The notes under the pieces are model-generated. The model was not told the DNA's origin. It did not search any database and worked only from the letters and a program-made list of their open reading frames with translations. DNA of 64,000 nucleotides from Bradyrhizobium sp. (lineage in GTDB: Bacteria; Pseudomonadota; Alphaproteobacteria; Rhizobiales; Xanthobacteraceae), in contig JAQGKC010000467.1 of NCBI GenBank assembly GCA_028290305.1, positions 1-64,000 on the forward strand, in the 5' to 3' direction. A program made the translations under genes and the position numbers. This document shows positions 16,506-27,819 of this stretch, in pieces (within the stretch, counting starts at the first letter, position 1; each line of letters begins with the position of its first letter).

Positions 16506-18179
16506 TTATTGCCGGCTCGCGTTGGTTTCGACGACGGCAACGGCCATTCGATCGTTCACGCCGACAGCGAAGCCAGGCTTTTTTTGACCGGGCACGGCTG
16601 CAAGCAACTCCTGGGTATAGGGATGCTCCGGTGCCGCGAACAATGCCGCCGTCGCCTTCAGCTCAACGATCACGCCGCGCTGCATCACCGCGATGCGGTC
16701 GCATATCTGGGCCGCAACGCGCAGATCGTGGGTGATGAACAGCATCGAGAGCCCAAGCCGGGCCTTCAGGTCTTCCAGCAGATTCAGCACCTGTGCCTGT
16801 ACGGAGACGTCGAGTGCGGAGACGGCTTCGTCGGCAACAATGATTTCCGGGTCGAGCGCCAGCGCGCGCGCGATTCCGATGCGCTGCCGCTGGCCGCCGG
16901 AGAATTCGTGCGGATAGCGCTCCATCGCGCCCGCATCTAAACCGACCAGCCCCAGGAGATCGCGGGCGCGGGATTGGGCCAATTTGGGGTCGGTGCCATG
17001 TGCGATCGGTCCGTCACTGATGATTTGTCCGACCTTGCGGCGTGGATTGAGCGAGGCAAACGGATCCTGGAAAATCATCTGGATACGGCGGCGCTGGTCA
17101 CGCAGCGCTTTGCCCTCAAGCTGCGTCAGATCGACATCGCCGATCCGGATGGTGCCGCGATCGGCATCGATCAGCCGCATCACCAGACGCGCCACCGATG
17201 ATTTGCCGGAACCGGATTCGCCGACCAGACCCAGCGTCTCGCCGTGAAGAATCGAGAAATTCACGCCGTTCGCGGCCTGCACTGTGCGATCAGGCTTGAA
17301 CCAGCCGCCCGGTGTCACATAGGTTTTGTCGAGGCCGATCACGTCGACCGCCCTGTTGCGGTTGGTCTGCGGCACTCGCTGCGGCGGCGTGATCGACGGC
17401 ACTGCTGACAGCAGGGCTTTGGTATAGGGATGCTGCGGGCGCTGCAGCACCGCTTCCGCGCTGCCTTGCTCGACGACCTGGCCGTGCCGCAGCACCACGA
17501 CGCGATCGGCGATATCGGCGACCACACCGAAATCATGGGTGATGAACATGACCGCCATGTTGCGGCTGCGCTGCAGGTCGCGGATCAGCTTGAGAATTTG
17601 CGCTTGCGTGGTGACGTCGAGTGCGGTGGTCGGCTCGTCCGCGACCAGGACCGCCGGCTCCAGCGCCAGCGCCATCGCGATCATGGCACGCTGACGCTGT
17701 CCGCCGGATAGTTGATGCGGATAAGCGCGCACGATTCGCGCGGGATCGGGAAGGCCGACCTCGCTCGCAAGCGCCAGGGCTTTCTGCCTGCGTTCGCCCG
17801 GCGACAACAACCCATGGGCCTCGAACATTTCCATGATCTGGTCGCCGATCCGCATCAAGGGATTGAGCGCCGTCATCGGTTCCTGAAACACCATGGCGAT
17901 GCGGCGCCCGCGCAGATCGCGCCAGCCGTCCTCGTCGAGTGACGTCAGGTTCTTTCCTTCGAATGCGATCTCGCCGCTTTCGCTGACGACGCTGCTTGGC
18001 AGCAGCCCCATCAAGGCGTGCGCGCACATCGACTTGCCCGAACCGGATTCGCCGACCACGCAGACGATCTCGCCCGCCACGAGGTCGAATGAAACGCCAT
18101 CAACGGCGTAAGGCCGCTCGCCGCCGGGCGGCAGCGCGATTCTCAGGTCTTTGATGGTCACGGCTGATGCAGTGGGCAT
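16506..18179 (-). CDS. Peptide ABC transporter ATP-binding protein, fused DppD-DppF type
   Basis: This 557-residue protein carries two complete ABC ATPase domains. Domain one has Walker A GESGSGKSMCAHALMG, signature LSGGQRQRAMIAMAL and Walker B VLVADEPTTALD. Domain two has GESGSGKSSVARLVMR, FSGGQRQRIGIARAL and IIVADEAVSALD. Domain two's Walker B carries EA in place of the usual EP. The fusion replaces the two separate ATPases of Dpp/Opp systems. ATG 18179 follows the upstream permease stop by two bases, so translation is coupled. It is the last gene of a four-gene minus-strand operon. Confidence 0.94.
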   Translation of the reverse strand: MPTASAVTIKDLRIALPPGGERPYAVDGVSFDLVAGEIVCVVGESGSGKSMCAHALMGLLPSSVVSESGEIAFEGKNLTSLDEDGWRDLRGRRIAMVFQEPMTALNPLMRIGDQIMEMFEAHGLLSPGERRQKALALASEVGLPDPARIVRAYPHQLSGGQRQRAMIAMALALEPAVLVADEPTTALDVTTQAQILKLIRDLQRSRNMAVMFITHDFGVVADIADRVVVLRHGQVVEQGSAEAVLQRPQHPYTKALLSAVPSITPPQRVPQTNRNRAVDVIGLDKTYVTPGGWFKPDRTVQAANGVNFSILHGETLGLVGESGSGKSSVARLVMRLIDADRGTIRIGDVDLTQLEGKALRDQRRRIQMIFQDPFASLNPRRKVGQIISDGPIAHGTDPKLAQSRARDLLGLVGLDAGAMERYPHEFSGGQRQRIGIARALALDPEIIVADEAVSALDVSVQAQVLNLLEDLKARLGLSMLFITHDLRVAAQICDRIAVMQRGVIVELKATAALFAAPEHPYTQELLAAVPGQKKPGFAVGVNDRMAVAVVETNASRQ

Positions 18180-18181
18180 GT

Positions 18182-19021
18182 TCAGCGCCCATCCCTTGCC
18201 AGCCGCGGATTGAGCGCGTCGTTGAGACCTTCGCCGATCAGATTGAGGCCAAGCACGGAGATCAGGATGGCGATGCCGGGAAATACCGTGATCCACCAGG
18301 CCTGCCGGATCACCGTGCGGCCAGCGCCGACCATGTAGCCCCACGAAATCAGGTTGGGGTCGCCGAGACCGAGGAATGACAGCGAGGATTCCAGCAAGAT
18401 CGCGGTCGCCACCATCAGCGACGCCAGCACGATCACCGGCGACAGCGCGTTAGGCAGGATCTCGCGCCAGATGATCCATCCGTTGGTCTGGCCGGTGACG
18501 ATGGCAGCCTGGACATATTCACGGGTGCGCAACGACAGAACCTCGCCTCGCACTAGCCGCGCGACCGGCGGCCAGCTCACGATCGCAATGGAGGCGACGA
18601 TCGAATAGATCGATGGCTGCAGGATAGCGACCAGCACGATGGCGAGCGCGAAGCTCGGGATGGTCTGGAAGAATTCCGTAAAGCGCATCAGCGCGTCGTC
18701 GATGCGGCCGCCGAAATAGCCGGCGATGGCGCCGAGCGGTACGCCGACCGCGAGCGCCGCCAGCGTCGAGACGAGACCGACCAGCAAGGAGACGCGCGCG
18801 CCGAAGATGATGCCGGCAAAGACGTCGCGTCCTAGCGCGTCGGTGCCAAGCGGCACGGTTGATAATGTAAATGGCGGCAGGAACGGCCGCTGCACCATGC
18901 GCCATGGCGAATTCGGAAATATCAGTGGTCCGAACACCGCGATGACGACGGCGATCACGAGGATGACGCAGCCGATCAGCCCGCTCGGATTGCGCAGCAT
19001 CTGTTTGGCGAACTGTCTCAT
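18182..19021 (-). CDS. Peptide ABC transporter permease (DppC type)
   Basis: This 279-residue inner-membrane protein has the N-terminal OppC-like segment and the BPD permease core. The EAA loop is near LPNALSPVIVLASLMVATAI, and the start of the core reads FLPPFTLSTVPLGTDALGRD. Its ATG overlaps the stop of the DppB-type gene in ATGA. With DppB it forms the membrane channel for oligopeptides, dipeptides or nickel/glycosides; the substrate cannot be read from the permease. Confidence 0.93.
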   Translation of the reverse strand: MRQFAKQMLRNPSGLIGCVILVIAVVIAVFGPLIFPNSPWRMVQRPFLPPFTLSTVPLGTDALGRDVFAGIIFGARVSLLVGLVSTLAALAVGVPLGAIAGYFGGRIDDALMRFTEFFQTIPSFALAIVLVAILQPSIYSIVASIAIVSWPPVARLVRGEVLSLRTREYVQAAIVTGQTNGWIIWREILPNALSPVIVLASLMVATAILLESSLSFLGLGDPNLISWGYMVGAGRTVIRQAWWITVFPGIAILISVLGLNLIGEGLNDALNPRLARDGR

Positions 19022-19989
19022 GCCGCGAATTCGATGCGCGGGTCCACGATACGGTAGACCAGATCGGTGACCAGATTGAAGATCAGCACCATCGCCGAGC
19101 AGACCACGAAAACGCCCAGCAGCAGATTGTAGTCACGCTGCAGCAGCGCCTCATACATCAGCCGGCCGATGCCCGGCCAGGCGAATACGGTTTCGGTGAG
19201 CACGGCGCCGCCGATCAGTGTCCCCGTATGCAGGCCAGCCAAAGTCACCACCGGGAGCAACGCGTTGCGCAGCACGTGACGGCGCTGGATGACGTTGTCG
19301 CCAAGTCCCTTGGCGCGGGCAGTCTTGATGAAATCGAGCCGCTTCACTTCGAGCATCGAGGCGCGGGTCATGCGGGTGTAAGTCGCCATGAAAAACAGGC
19401 CGATGGTCATTGCCGGCATGATCAGATGTGCGCCGACATCCAGGATATGGGCAAAGCCGGTGTAATTTGCGCCAACCGTTTCGTAGCCAAAGCTCGGCAG
19501 CCAATCCAGTTGAACAGAAAACAAAAGGATCGCGATCAGCGCGATCCAGAACAGCGGCGTGGCGTAAAACACCAGCGCTACTATGGTGATGACCGTATCC
19601 GCCCAGGTTCCGGCAAAGCGCGCCGCCAGCGTGCCAAAGAAAACGCCGAGCACGAGCGAGATGGCGAACGCGGTCATCGTCAGCAACAACGTCGCCGGCA
19701 GCCGCTCCATGATCAGCTTCGAAACCGGCATCTGCTGGCGGAACGAAAAGCCGAGATCGAGACTGAGAATGCCTTTGACATAGATGAGGAGCTGTTCCGG
19801 CAACGGCTTGTTGAGGCCGAATTTTTCACGGAGCTGGTTGACGAATACCTGATCCGACGCGCCGGCTTCGCCTGCCATCACCACGGCCGGATCGCCCGGT
19901 GCGAGCCGGATCAGGAAAAAGTTCAGCACAATGATCGCGAGCAGGACGATGACGCCTTTCACGATCCGCTGGGCAACAAACGACAGCAT
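19018..19989 (-). CDS. Peptide ABC transporter permease (DppB type)
   Basis: This 323-residue inner-membrane permease begins MLSFVAQRIVKGVIVLLAII and has APGDPAVVMAGEAGASDQVF before its periplasmic loop. The EAA loop region is HVLRNALLPVVTLAGLHTGT, and GGAVLTETVFAWPGIGRLMYE is strongly family-specific. It lies 72 bases downstream of the binding-protein gene and overlaps dppC-type by four bases. Confidence 0.94.
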   Translation of the reverse strand: MLSFVAQRIVKGVIVLLAIIVLNFFLIRLAPGDPAVVMAGEAGASDQVFVNQLREKFGLNKPLPEQLLIYVKGILSLDLGFSFRQQMPVSKLIMERLPATLLLTMTAFAISLVLGVFFGTLAARFAGTWADTVITIVALVFYATPLFWIALIAILLFSVQLDWLPSFGYETVGANYTGFAHILDVGAHLIMPAMTIGLFFMATYTRMTRASMLEVKRLDFIKTARAKGLGDNVIQRRHVLRNALLPVVTLAGLHTGTLIGGAVLTETVFAWPGIGRLMYEALLQRDYNLLLGVFVVCSAMVLIFNLVTDLVYRIVDPRIEFAA

Positions 19990-20061
19990 CAGGCGCCTAT
20001 CACTACCGCGTTACGACAAGACCATGATGATGCGGCAGCGCTTGGCGGCAGACCGGAGATA

Positions 20062-21612
20062 TCACTTGTCGATCCACGCGTCGCGGAAGCCGTCATTGAC
20101 GCCGATCGCCGTCGTAATGAGGTTCTTGATCTTGCAGTGGGTGATGGTAGGAAACTGCAATTCGAGCAACCATGCCACCGGAACGTCCTCGACCAGGATC
20201 TTCTGCACCTTTTCGTAGATTTCCTTGCGCTTGGAATCCGGCGTGGCGTTGGCGCCTTCGGCGAACAGTTTGTCCACGTCGGGATTGGAATAGCCCTCGA
20301 CATTGTTGAACACTTGGCCCTTGGCGATCTGGCTCGAGATATAATTGCGCGCTACGCCGAGCGCGGGATCGCCGTACTGATAGAGATAGCTGAAGGCGAT
20401 ATCGTAATCCCAGTCGCCGATCTTCTGGTTCGAGCCGGGCACGTCGGTGGCGACGGTCTCGATGTTCAAGCCGACGTCCATCAGATTCTGCTTCACGGCT
20501 TCGCCCCAGCGCTGCCAGGTTTCGCCATAGGGCAGTGGCATCAGGCGAATCTTCTCGCCGTTGTAGCCGGCTTCCTTGAGCAGGGCCTTGGCCTTTGCAG
20601 GATCGAAGGGATATTTCGGCACATCGTCAGTGTAGAACTTGATGGTCGAAGCCGACGGGCCGGTCGCTACCTTGCCGAGGCCGTTCCAGATCACGTCCTT
20701 GGCGAAGTCGCGGTCGATCGCGTACATGATCGCCTGCCGGATTTTCTTGTTCGAGGTCGGGCCCGAACGATTGTTCAACCACATCCAGGCCAGCGGACTG
20801 AAGAACTCCCAGCCGGCGCCGGTGACGCAGGTGTCCTTCAATTTGCTCAGGCGCGGCACGTCGAAGTTTTCGACCGAGCCGCCCGGCAGCACGTCGACCT
20901 TGCCGGTTTCGAACGCGACCGAACGCGCCGCCGCGTCCGGGATGATCTGCCAGTAGATCTCGTCGATGTAGGGCTTACCCTTCTCGTGGTAATTCGGATT
21001 CTTGACGAGATGAATGAAGGAGCCCTTCTGCCATTCCTTGAACATGAACGGGCCGGTGCCGATCGGCGCGTTGTTGTAGGGATTGGTCTTGTAGTCGGTG
21101 CCTTCGTACAGATGCTTCGGCATGATCGGCAGCGAGGCCACCTCGAAGATACCGATGAATGGTCCGAACGGCTGTTTCAGCGTGAATACGACGGTAAGAT
21201 CGTCGGGCGCCTCCACCTTGTCGAGCTGTGTCAGATTGCCCCGCGCGCGTGCATGGGTCTGCTTGAGCATGTCGATCGAGAACAGCACATCGGCCGAGGT
21301 GAACGGCTTGCCATCGTGCCAGGTGACGCCGGGTTTGAGCTTGAAGGTGTAGATCTTGGCGTCGTCGCTGATGGTCCAGCTCTCGGCGAGCTCGGGTAGC
21401 GGCTCCAGTTTTGGGCTGTAACGCAGCAAGCCCTCAAAAATATTGCCCGAAACCATCTGGGTCGGACCGTTCTGGATCATCGCGAGGTTCAGGCCGGGCG
21501 GTTCGGGCTGGATCACCGCATTGATGACGCCACCCATTTTCGGCTCTTGTGCGACCGCCGCTGCGCTCAGGCAACAAGCCAAAACGATACTCACTGCAAA
21601 TTTCTTCAGCAT
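20062..21612 (-). CDS. Peptide ABC transporter periplasmic substrate-binding protein (family 5)
   Basis: This 516-residue protein starts with a signal peptide (MLKKFAVSIVLACCLSAAAVAQ). It has the SBP family 5 order: LAESWTISDDAKIYTFKLKP, then GVTWHDGKPFTSADVLFSID, AIMYAIDRDFAKDVIWNG and YDIAFSYLYQYGDPA. It binds peptides or related solutes in the periplasm and delivers them to the DppB/C-type permeases. It is the first gene of the minus-strand operon, so a promoter should lie within 21613-21700. Confidence 0.94.
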   Translation of the reverse strand: MLKKFAVSIVLACCLSAAAVAQEPKMGGVINAVIQPEPPGLNLAMIQNGPTQMVSGNIFEGLLRYSPKLEPLPELAESWTISDDAKIYTFKLKPGVTWHDGKPFTSADVLFSIDMLKQTHARARGNLTQLDKVEAPDDLTVVFTLKQPFGPFIGIFEVASLPIMPKHLYEGTDYKTNPYNNAPIGTGPFMFKEWQKGSFIHLVKNPNYHEKGKPYIDEIYWQIIPDAAARSVAFETGKVDVLPGGSVENFDVPRLSKLKDTCVTGAGWEFFSPLAWMWLNNRSGPTSNKKIRQAIMYAIDRDFAKDVIWNGLGKVATGPSASTIKFYTDDVPKYPFDPAKAKALLKEAGYNGEKIRLMPLPYGETWQRWGEAVKQNLMDVGLNIETVATDVPGSNQKIGDWDYDIAFSYLYQYGDPALGVARNYISSQIAKGQVFNNVEGYSNPDVDKLFAEGANATPDSKRKEIYEKVQKILVEDVPVAWLLELQFPTITHCKIKNLITTAIGVNDGFRDAWIDK

Positions 21613-21998
21613 GACTCACACGATCTTTCTACTGGCCTTCTGCCGGCCTGACCCACCAAGCGGAAACGTCGACACTTTTCCGCAGGAAAACAACGGCTTT
21701 GGGTCGACGGAACCCCATTTTGGCGGAGGCTCACACGGGGTCAATCCTTGCCGCAAGACGAAACTGTCGACAGCGGACGACTAAAAAATAGACAGAGCTG
21801 ACCACTCATGTTGCGCAGATCGAGAGACCGGCCGCTGATGGTCTCGCTGCGGGAGGCTCGCTCGCTTTGATCGGGCGATCGAGTGATTGCGCGATATCTG
21901 GGCTTGATGCACCGCTCCTTTGGTCGGATGTTTGCAGTTGAGTGAGACGCGGGTATTTTTGCCCGCAGAATCCGGGTGAGGGGACCCGAGGGGCTATC
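21613..21998. other. Intergenic region between divergent peptide-transport and acyltransferase genes
   Basis: 386 bases lie between two divergent genes and should hold both promoters. I find no clear palindromic operator or additional gene. GAGGGG-like sequence just before 21999 serves as the ribosome site of the acyltransferase. Confidence 0.5.
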
Positions 21999-23087
21999 AT
22001 GGCGGCGGATATTCGATCGTTGACGGGGGTTCGAGGTGTCGCCGCGGTCATCATCGTGGTCTACCATTTCGGAAAATTTCATCTCGACCCAAGCAGCGGT
22101 GCTATCGTCTGGAGCGTTCCACACGGCTATCTGCCAGTCGACATGTTTTTCATGTTGAGTGGATTTGTGATGGGTTATGTTTACAAGGACGCTTTTGTTT
22201 CAGCGCCTTGGGAAAACTACAAAACGTTTCTCATCAAGCGGATTGCGCGGCTTTACCCGGCCTACCTTGCGACAGGTGCTCTCTATGCGTTGAAGATGGC
22301 GGCGGGTTTGACGGGTGATGAGACCTTTGCCCGCTTCGATGGCTGGGATGCCATCGGCAATCTCCTGATGCTGGTTGGCTGGGGGCTCCACATCTATCCG
22401 CTCATCGGCGTGTCGTGGGCCTCGAGTGCGGAACTAGGTTCTTACTTCGCGCTACCGGTCTTGATGAAATATACTTTGCAAAGAGGCATCCCCTGGTGGG
22501 CTATCTGCGTCGCCTTGTCTTTTCTTGGTATTTATCTGATCAGCGTCAGCGGCAATGGCTCAAGCGGTCCTCTGGATGTCGTCCAGGTCACCTCGTTCCT
22601 GCCGTTGCTGCGCGCCATCGCAGGGTTCACCCTCGGACTGGCGACATTTCGGTTCGCAGGATATCTGGACCGGCTTTCAGCCAACGCTCAGGACGTTCTG
22701 GTCGTCGTCATCCTGGTTTCGATCGTTGCTGCGGCGGTCTTCATCGCCGATGATCTGCTTGTCTATCTGTTGTTCATTCCATTTGTCGCTGTTCTGTCGC
22801 GTGACGGTCGTGCTGCGCAATTCTTGTTCGGCAACAAGCTCGCCTATCACCTCGGAGTGATTTCCTATTCGATTTATCTGATCCACCCGCTGTTTATAAC
22901 TTTCGCCGAGCGTTCATCGAGGCACTTTGGAGGCACAGTGACGGCGTATGCGCTTTGCGTGCTGGCTTGCTTTCCGGTGATATGGCTGCTGTCCTATCTA
23001 AGCTATCGGTTTGTTGAAATCCCCGGGCGCCAATTCGTGACGGGACTGTTCATTCCCAGGGCAAACGTCGCATCCGCGGCCGTCTGA
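21999..23087 (+). CDS. Acyltransferase 3 family integral membrane protein (OafA-like)
   Basis: This 362-residue multi-spanning protein begins with the family signature IRSLTGVRGVAAVIIVVYHF, including the catalytic-type histidine, and continues YLPVDMFFMLSGFVMGYVYK. Near the C-terminus are SYSIYLIHPLFI and YRFVEIPGRQF, also typical. Members O-acylate surface glycans such as O-antigen, Nod factor or exopolysaccharide. ATG 21999 is preferred over a start 57 bases upstream because the conserved region begins right after it. A polysaccharide deacetylase follows on the same strand. Confidence 0.92.
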   Translation: MAADIRSLTGVRGVAAVIIVVYHFGKFHLDPSSGAIVWSVPHGYLPVDMFFMLSGFVMGYVYKDAFVSAPWENYKTFLIKRIARLYPAYLATGALYALKMAAGLTGDETFARFDGWDAIGNLLMLVGWGLHIYPLIGVSWASSAELGSYFALPVLMKYTLQRGIPWWAICVALSFLGIYLISVSGNGSSGPLDVVQVTSFLPLLRAIAGFTLGLATFRFAGYLDRLSANAQDVLVVVILVSIVAAAVFIADDLLVYLLFIPFVAVLSRDGRAAQFLFGNKLAYHLGVISYSIYLIHPLFITFAERSSRHFGGTVTAYALCVLACFPVIWLLSYLSYRFVEIPGRQFVTGLFIPRANVASAAV

Positions 23088-23191
23088 GTTGCGACCGCGC
23101 CATCGCTAGCGAGGTCGGGCAACCTGACAACTTGGCGTGAACCGGGTCACGTCGCTCCTTATGCCGGACCCGGTGCGAGACTACATATTCG

Positions 23192-24432
23192 GTGATGTCT
23201 CTGCCTCCAATAGGGCGCACCACAGCGAGATTTCTTGTGACTTCGATTTGGGTTCGGCGTTTTGCGTTGATTGCCCTGTTTGTTGGCGCCGCACCCGCAA
23301 CGACATTCGGCGGAACCCCGCCCGGCGTGGCTATTCCCCGTCGAGCCCTGTGGCCGGACCCTGTCAATTCTGCGGCAGAGTTCGATCGCGCCTCGCGCGC
23401 CGAGATTCTGGTTTTTGCCCACGCGCTTGCCGACAGCGAGACGCTGAGCGATAACGCCTTGAAAGTTCGGCTGGGCGTCGATGCCGTTGACCTCGCCGCG
23501 ATCCAGCATGTGCGGCTTCACCTGTGGAAGATACTGACCCGGAATTATCTTCTGGCCGCCAAAGGCTGCATTGCCCGTGAAGCATTCTGTCCGATAGATC
23601 CCGAATTCGACGGTTTGCGGCACGAGGCGGAGACGTTCTCCGGGACCAGTATTCAACCGCGCTACAGATCGTGGTTCGGCGACGCAACTCAATTTCATCT
23701 GGCATATCTGAACGAGCTTCTTCGGCTGGCTGCGCTATTCCCTCGCGTCAATAGCGAGGTCGAGACCTTCAACGATAATGAATTGACCGGTTGGGGGATG
23801 CAGGACCGCCACTTCCTGCTGTCGTTTGACGACGGTCCAACGCGCGGTTCGGAGCGGCAGGGGCCAAATGGTGAGAATACGGATCTCACGCTCGATATGC
23901 TTCGCCGCGACAATGTGAACGCCGTATTCTTCGCGATCGGAGAGCCCTTTCAAGCGCGCCTGCGGGACTCCTCTGCCGAAGCGATGAAAACGCTCTATTC
24001 CGGAATGTGCGTCGGATCTCATGGGTGGGTGCACAAATCCCATGCCCTATGGCCGCAGTGGCAGGCCTCGGTCGCTTCGAGCTCAAAGCTTATTCACAAC
24101 ACGCTGCCGGATTCCTATGTTCCGGCGTTTCGTCCACCCTACGGCCAGCGTCAGCCCGATGGCGGGCCATATTTTCTCGGCCGCGGATTGAAGGTTGTGC
24201 TTTGGAACATCGATTCCCACGATTGGGACGATGGCCTGACGGCAGACGACGTCGAACAGCGCGTGATGTCGTTGATGCTGCTTTGGCGTCGAGGCTTTAT
24301 TCTTTTTCACGATTTTTTCCCAAGAGCCCGGATCGCGGTGCCTCGCCTGATCTCCTGGGTGGCGCATGACGACATCACGTGGGTCGATTGTCATGATGTC
24401 CATTGGTCCAGCGGCAACGCCCGGCTACTACC

Positions 24433-24436
<4 letters not shown>
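23192..24436 (+). CDS. Polysaccharide deacetylase (NodB-homology domain), exported
   Basis: This 414-residue protein has an N-terminal hydrophobic export signal (about residues 18-40) and a long helical region. The NodB domain from about residue 205 shows LSFDDGPT (catalytic base and metal Asp), GSHGWVHKSH (metal histidines), FRPPYGQRQ, and WNIDSHDW, then FILFHDFF with the late histidine. It removes N- or O-acetyl groups from glycans in the envelope. The start is GTG 23192 or ATG 23195. Position 104 bases after an acyltransferase suggests coordinated glycan modification. Confidence 0.9.
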
Positions 24437-25138
<702 letters not shown>

Positions 25139-25158
<20 letters not shown>

Positions 25159-26938
25159 TGACCACCTCCTTGTGCACGCGAATCTCGGCCGGCGTTCCGG
25201 CGGCGAGGATGCGGCCGAGATTGAGCACGGTGACCTCGTCGCAAATGTCGAAGATCAGGTCGGCATGATGCTCCACCAGCAACACGCCGGCGCCGCGTTT
25301 GCTGATTGCCTTGATCAGCGAAGCCAGGCGTTCGATCTCGTCGCCGGAAAGGCCGGCGGCGGGTTCGTCGAGCAGCAGGAAATCCGGCTCCAGCATCAGG
25401 GCGCGTGCGATCTCGATGAAGCGCAGTTCGCTGTGCTGCAGGCGGTCGGCACGGACGTCGGCCAGCGTTTCAAGCCCGACCACGCCGAGCAACGCGCGCG
25501 CCTTGGCCGCGAGCATGCGCTCGTCGCGCCGGGTTCGCGGCAGCGCCAGCAACGCTTCTACGAACGTGGCTTTTCCCTCGATGGTGCCGCCGATCATGAC
25601 GTTCTGCAGCACCGAAGCTTCGCCGATCACGCGCGGCGTCTGGAAGGTGCGAGCGATGCCGCGCCTCGCGCGTAACGCTGGCAGGCCCGGCGGCAACATC
25701 TCGTCTCCCAGCGTCATCGTCCCGCCCTTGGCGGCGTAATAGCCGGAGATCACATTGAGCGTCGTGGTCTTGCCGCTGCCGTTGGGGCCGATCAGGCCAT
25801 GAATCCGGCCGGGCGCGACATCGAGATCGAGGCCGTCGATGGCGCGCACATTGCCGAAACTCAGCGCGATGCCGCGCAGGCTGAGCGTCCTGTCGCTCGT
25901 GCTCTTGCGCAGGATATCGGCGAGCGCTGCGGGACGCGGCACGATGGCGCGGTTGCTGGCGAGCGGACGGCGGTTGCGAAAATCCAAGAGGGCCGCGATG
26001 CCGCCGGGCATCGCCAGCACGATCACCAGCAACAGTACCGCGTAGAGGAATGTCGACCACGCCGCCAGCGACGCGACGATCTCCGGCAGGATGGTCAGGA
26101 TAATGGTGCCGAGCATTGGCCCGAGGATCGAGCCGCGGCCGCCGATCAGGATCGCGATAAAGAAAAGCACCGAGAGGTCGAACGTGAAGGCGTCCGGCGT
26201 GATGTAGGTCTGCAGGCTCGCGAACAATCCGCCGGCGATCGCCGCCAGTGCACCGGCGAACAGGAAGATCGCGATCAGCATGCGCGGCTTGGAAATGCCG
26301 GTGGCTTCGGCTGCCACTTCGGCGTCGCGCATCGCGATCAACGCGCGGCCAAACCGGCTGTGGGCGATATTGGCGCTCATCCATGTACAGACCGCCGCGA
26401 ACGCAATGCAGAGATAATAGTAGCCCCACGCGGTGTTGAAGGGGGCGGGGAATTCCGGACCGGCAATCCCGATGCCGCCGCCGGTGACGCTCTGCCAGGC
26501 CAGCGCAATCTGCGTGACGATGGTGGCGAAGCCCAGCGTCGACATCGCGAAATAGAATGTGCGCAATCGCAGGGCCGGCAGGCCTACGATCACGCCGAAC
26601 ACCGCGCCGATGCAGCCCGCGATCGGCAAGGCTGCGAATACCGGTATCGGCGGTGCGACATTGCCGGCAACCAGCACGCTGGTGGCGTAGGCGCCGAGCG
26701 TCAGCAGCGCGACATAGCCGATCGCCAGGTGCCCGGCGAATCCGACGATGAGATTAAGGCCGGAAACCAGCACCCAATAAATCGCCGCCCGGGTGCCGAT
26801 CAGCGCCCAATAATCATTGCTGACGAAGGGCAGGATCATCGCGCCCGCGAGGATACCGAGAAACGGCGCGATCTGCGGCAGCACCGCACGAAAGGCGCGC
26901 GTCTCGCTGCGTACGGGGGCCGTGCTGACTGCGGTCAT
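25139..26938 (-). CDS. LivM-LivG fusion: ABC permease plus ATPase in one chain
   Basis: This is a 599-residue protein. Residues ~1-320 are a LivM-type permease with many membrane helices (ALIGTRAAIYWVLVSGLNLI, GLPALRLRTFYFAMSTLGFA). Residues ~350-599 are a LivG ATPase: Walker A GLIGPNGSGKTTTLNVISG, Walker B FLLLDEPAAGLSGDE, and the insertion LRARRGIARTFQTPRVIGEA. Fused LivMG proteins are frequent in alphaproteobacteria. ATG 26938 overlaps the LivH stop as TGATG. The substrate could be amino acids, amides, urea or aromatic compounds. Confidence 0.93.
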
Positions 26939-27795
26939 CACACCCTCCGTGCCGTGGCCGAGCCGAACAGGCCTTGCGGCGCCGCCAGCAGTACGATGAT
27001 GAACAGCGTGAACACGGCCACCGAAGAGAAGATGCCGCCGACCAGGAAATTCGCCGCCTGCTGGAACAGGCCGAGCGCCAGCCCGCCGATGATGGCGCCG
27101 CGGTTGTTGCCGAGCCCGCCGAGTGCCACCGGAACGAAGCCGTAGAAATTCAACAGCGCGCCATTGGCGAAGAACGCCAGCAGCAACTCGCCGCCGGAAA
27201 ATCCAGCAACACCGCCGATCGCGCCCGCGAGCGCATAGCTGGCGACGCGCAGATTGCGCTCGGGCAGGCCGAGCGCACGGGCGGCGAAATTGTCCTCCGC
27301 GATGGCCAGGAAGGCGCGGCCCACCAGCGTGCGGCGATAGAGATATTCCAGGCCGATGATCGTCAGCGCGCAGGCGACCACCGGCAGCCAGAATTTTTCG
27401 TCAAAGACACCGCTGCCCCATCCGATCAGGCGCGGGAACGGCTGCGGCTCGGTGCCCCATTTGATCGCGGCCACCTGCTGGATCATCAGCGCCAGCGCCA
27501 GCGTGGAGAGCACATAGAGATGCTGGTCGAGGTTTTTCAGCACCGGCCGAACCGCGACGAATTCGGTGATGACCCCGATGAGGGCACAGCCGAGCAGCGT
27601 CAGAAGGAATCCGACAATAACAGGCAGTCCCAGCTTGAGCATGAACATCGACCCGAACACGCCGCCGAGCATCGCGAGTTGTCCCGCCGTGAAGCTCATC
27701 ACCCGCGAGGTCGAGAACATCGTGTTGTAGGTGACGCCGACGAGCGCGTAGATCGCGCCTGCCGCCAGACCGGATGCGATAATCGAGGCGAGCAT
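26938..27795 (-). CDS. Branched-chain amino acid-type ABC transporter permease (LivH type)
   Basis: This 285-residue inner-membrane permease begins MLASIIASGLAAGAIYALVG. It contains VMSFTAGQLAMLGGVFGSMF near the start, and AVAEDN/RALG-type family sequence in FLAIAEDNFAARALGLPERN. It pairs with the LivM half of the downstream fusion and follows the binding protein by 24 bases. Confidence 0.93.
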   Translation of the reverse strand: MLASIIASGLAAGAIYALVGVTYNTMFSTSRVMSFTAGQLAMLGGVFGSMFMLKLGLPVIVGFLLTLLGCALIGVITEFVAVRPVLKNLDQHLYVLSTLALALMIQQVAAIKWGTEPQPFPRLIGWGSGVFDEKFWLPVVACALTIIGLEYLYRRTLVGRAFLAIAEDNFAARALGLPERNLRVASYALAGAIGGVAGFSGGELLLAFFANGALLNFYGFVPVALGGLGNNRGAIIGGLALGLFQQAANFLVGGIFSSVAVFTLFIIVLLAAPQGLFGSATARRV

Positions 27796-27819
27796 GGGCT
27801 GTGCTCTCCGCGCTATCGC

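Noticed and set aside
19228..21399. 723-residue plus-strand frame opposite the peptide transporter genes
   Set aside because: The composition is typical of antisense to high-GC genes (rich in Arg, His, Gln), and the minus strand encodes textbook permease and binding proteins.
25799..27145. 448-residue plus-strand frame opposite the Liv-type genes
   Set aside because: Shadow of the LivMG gene; no domain and no ribosome site.
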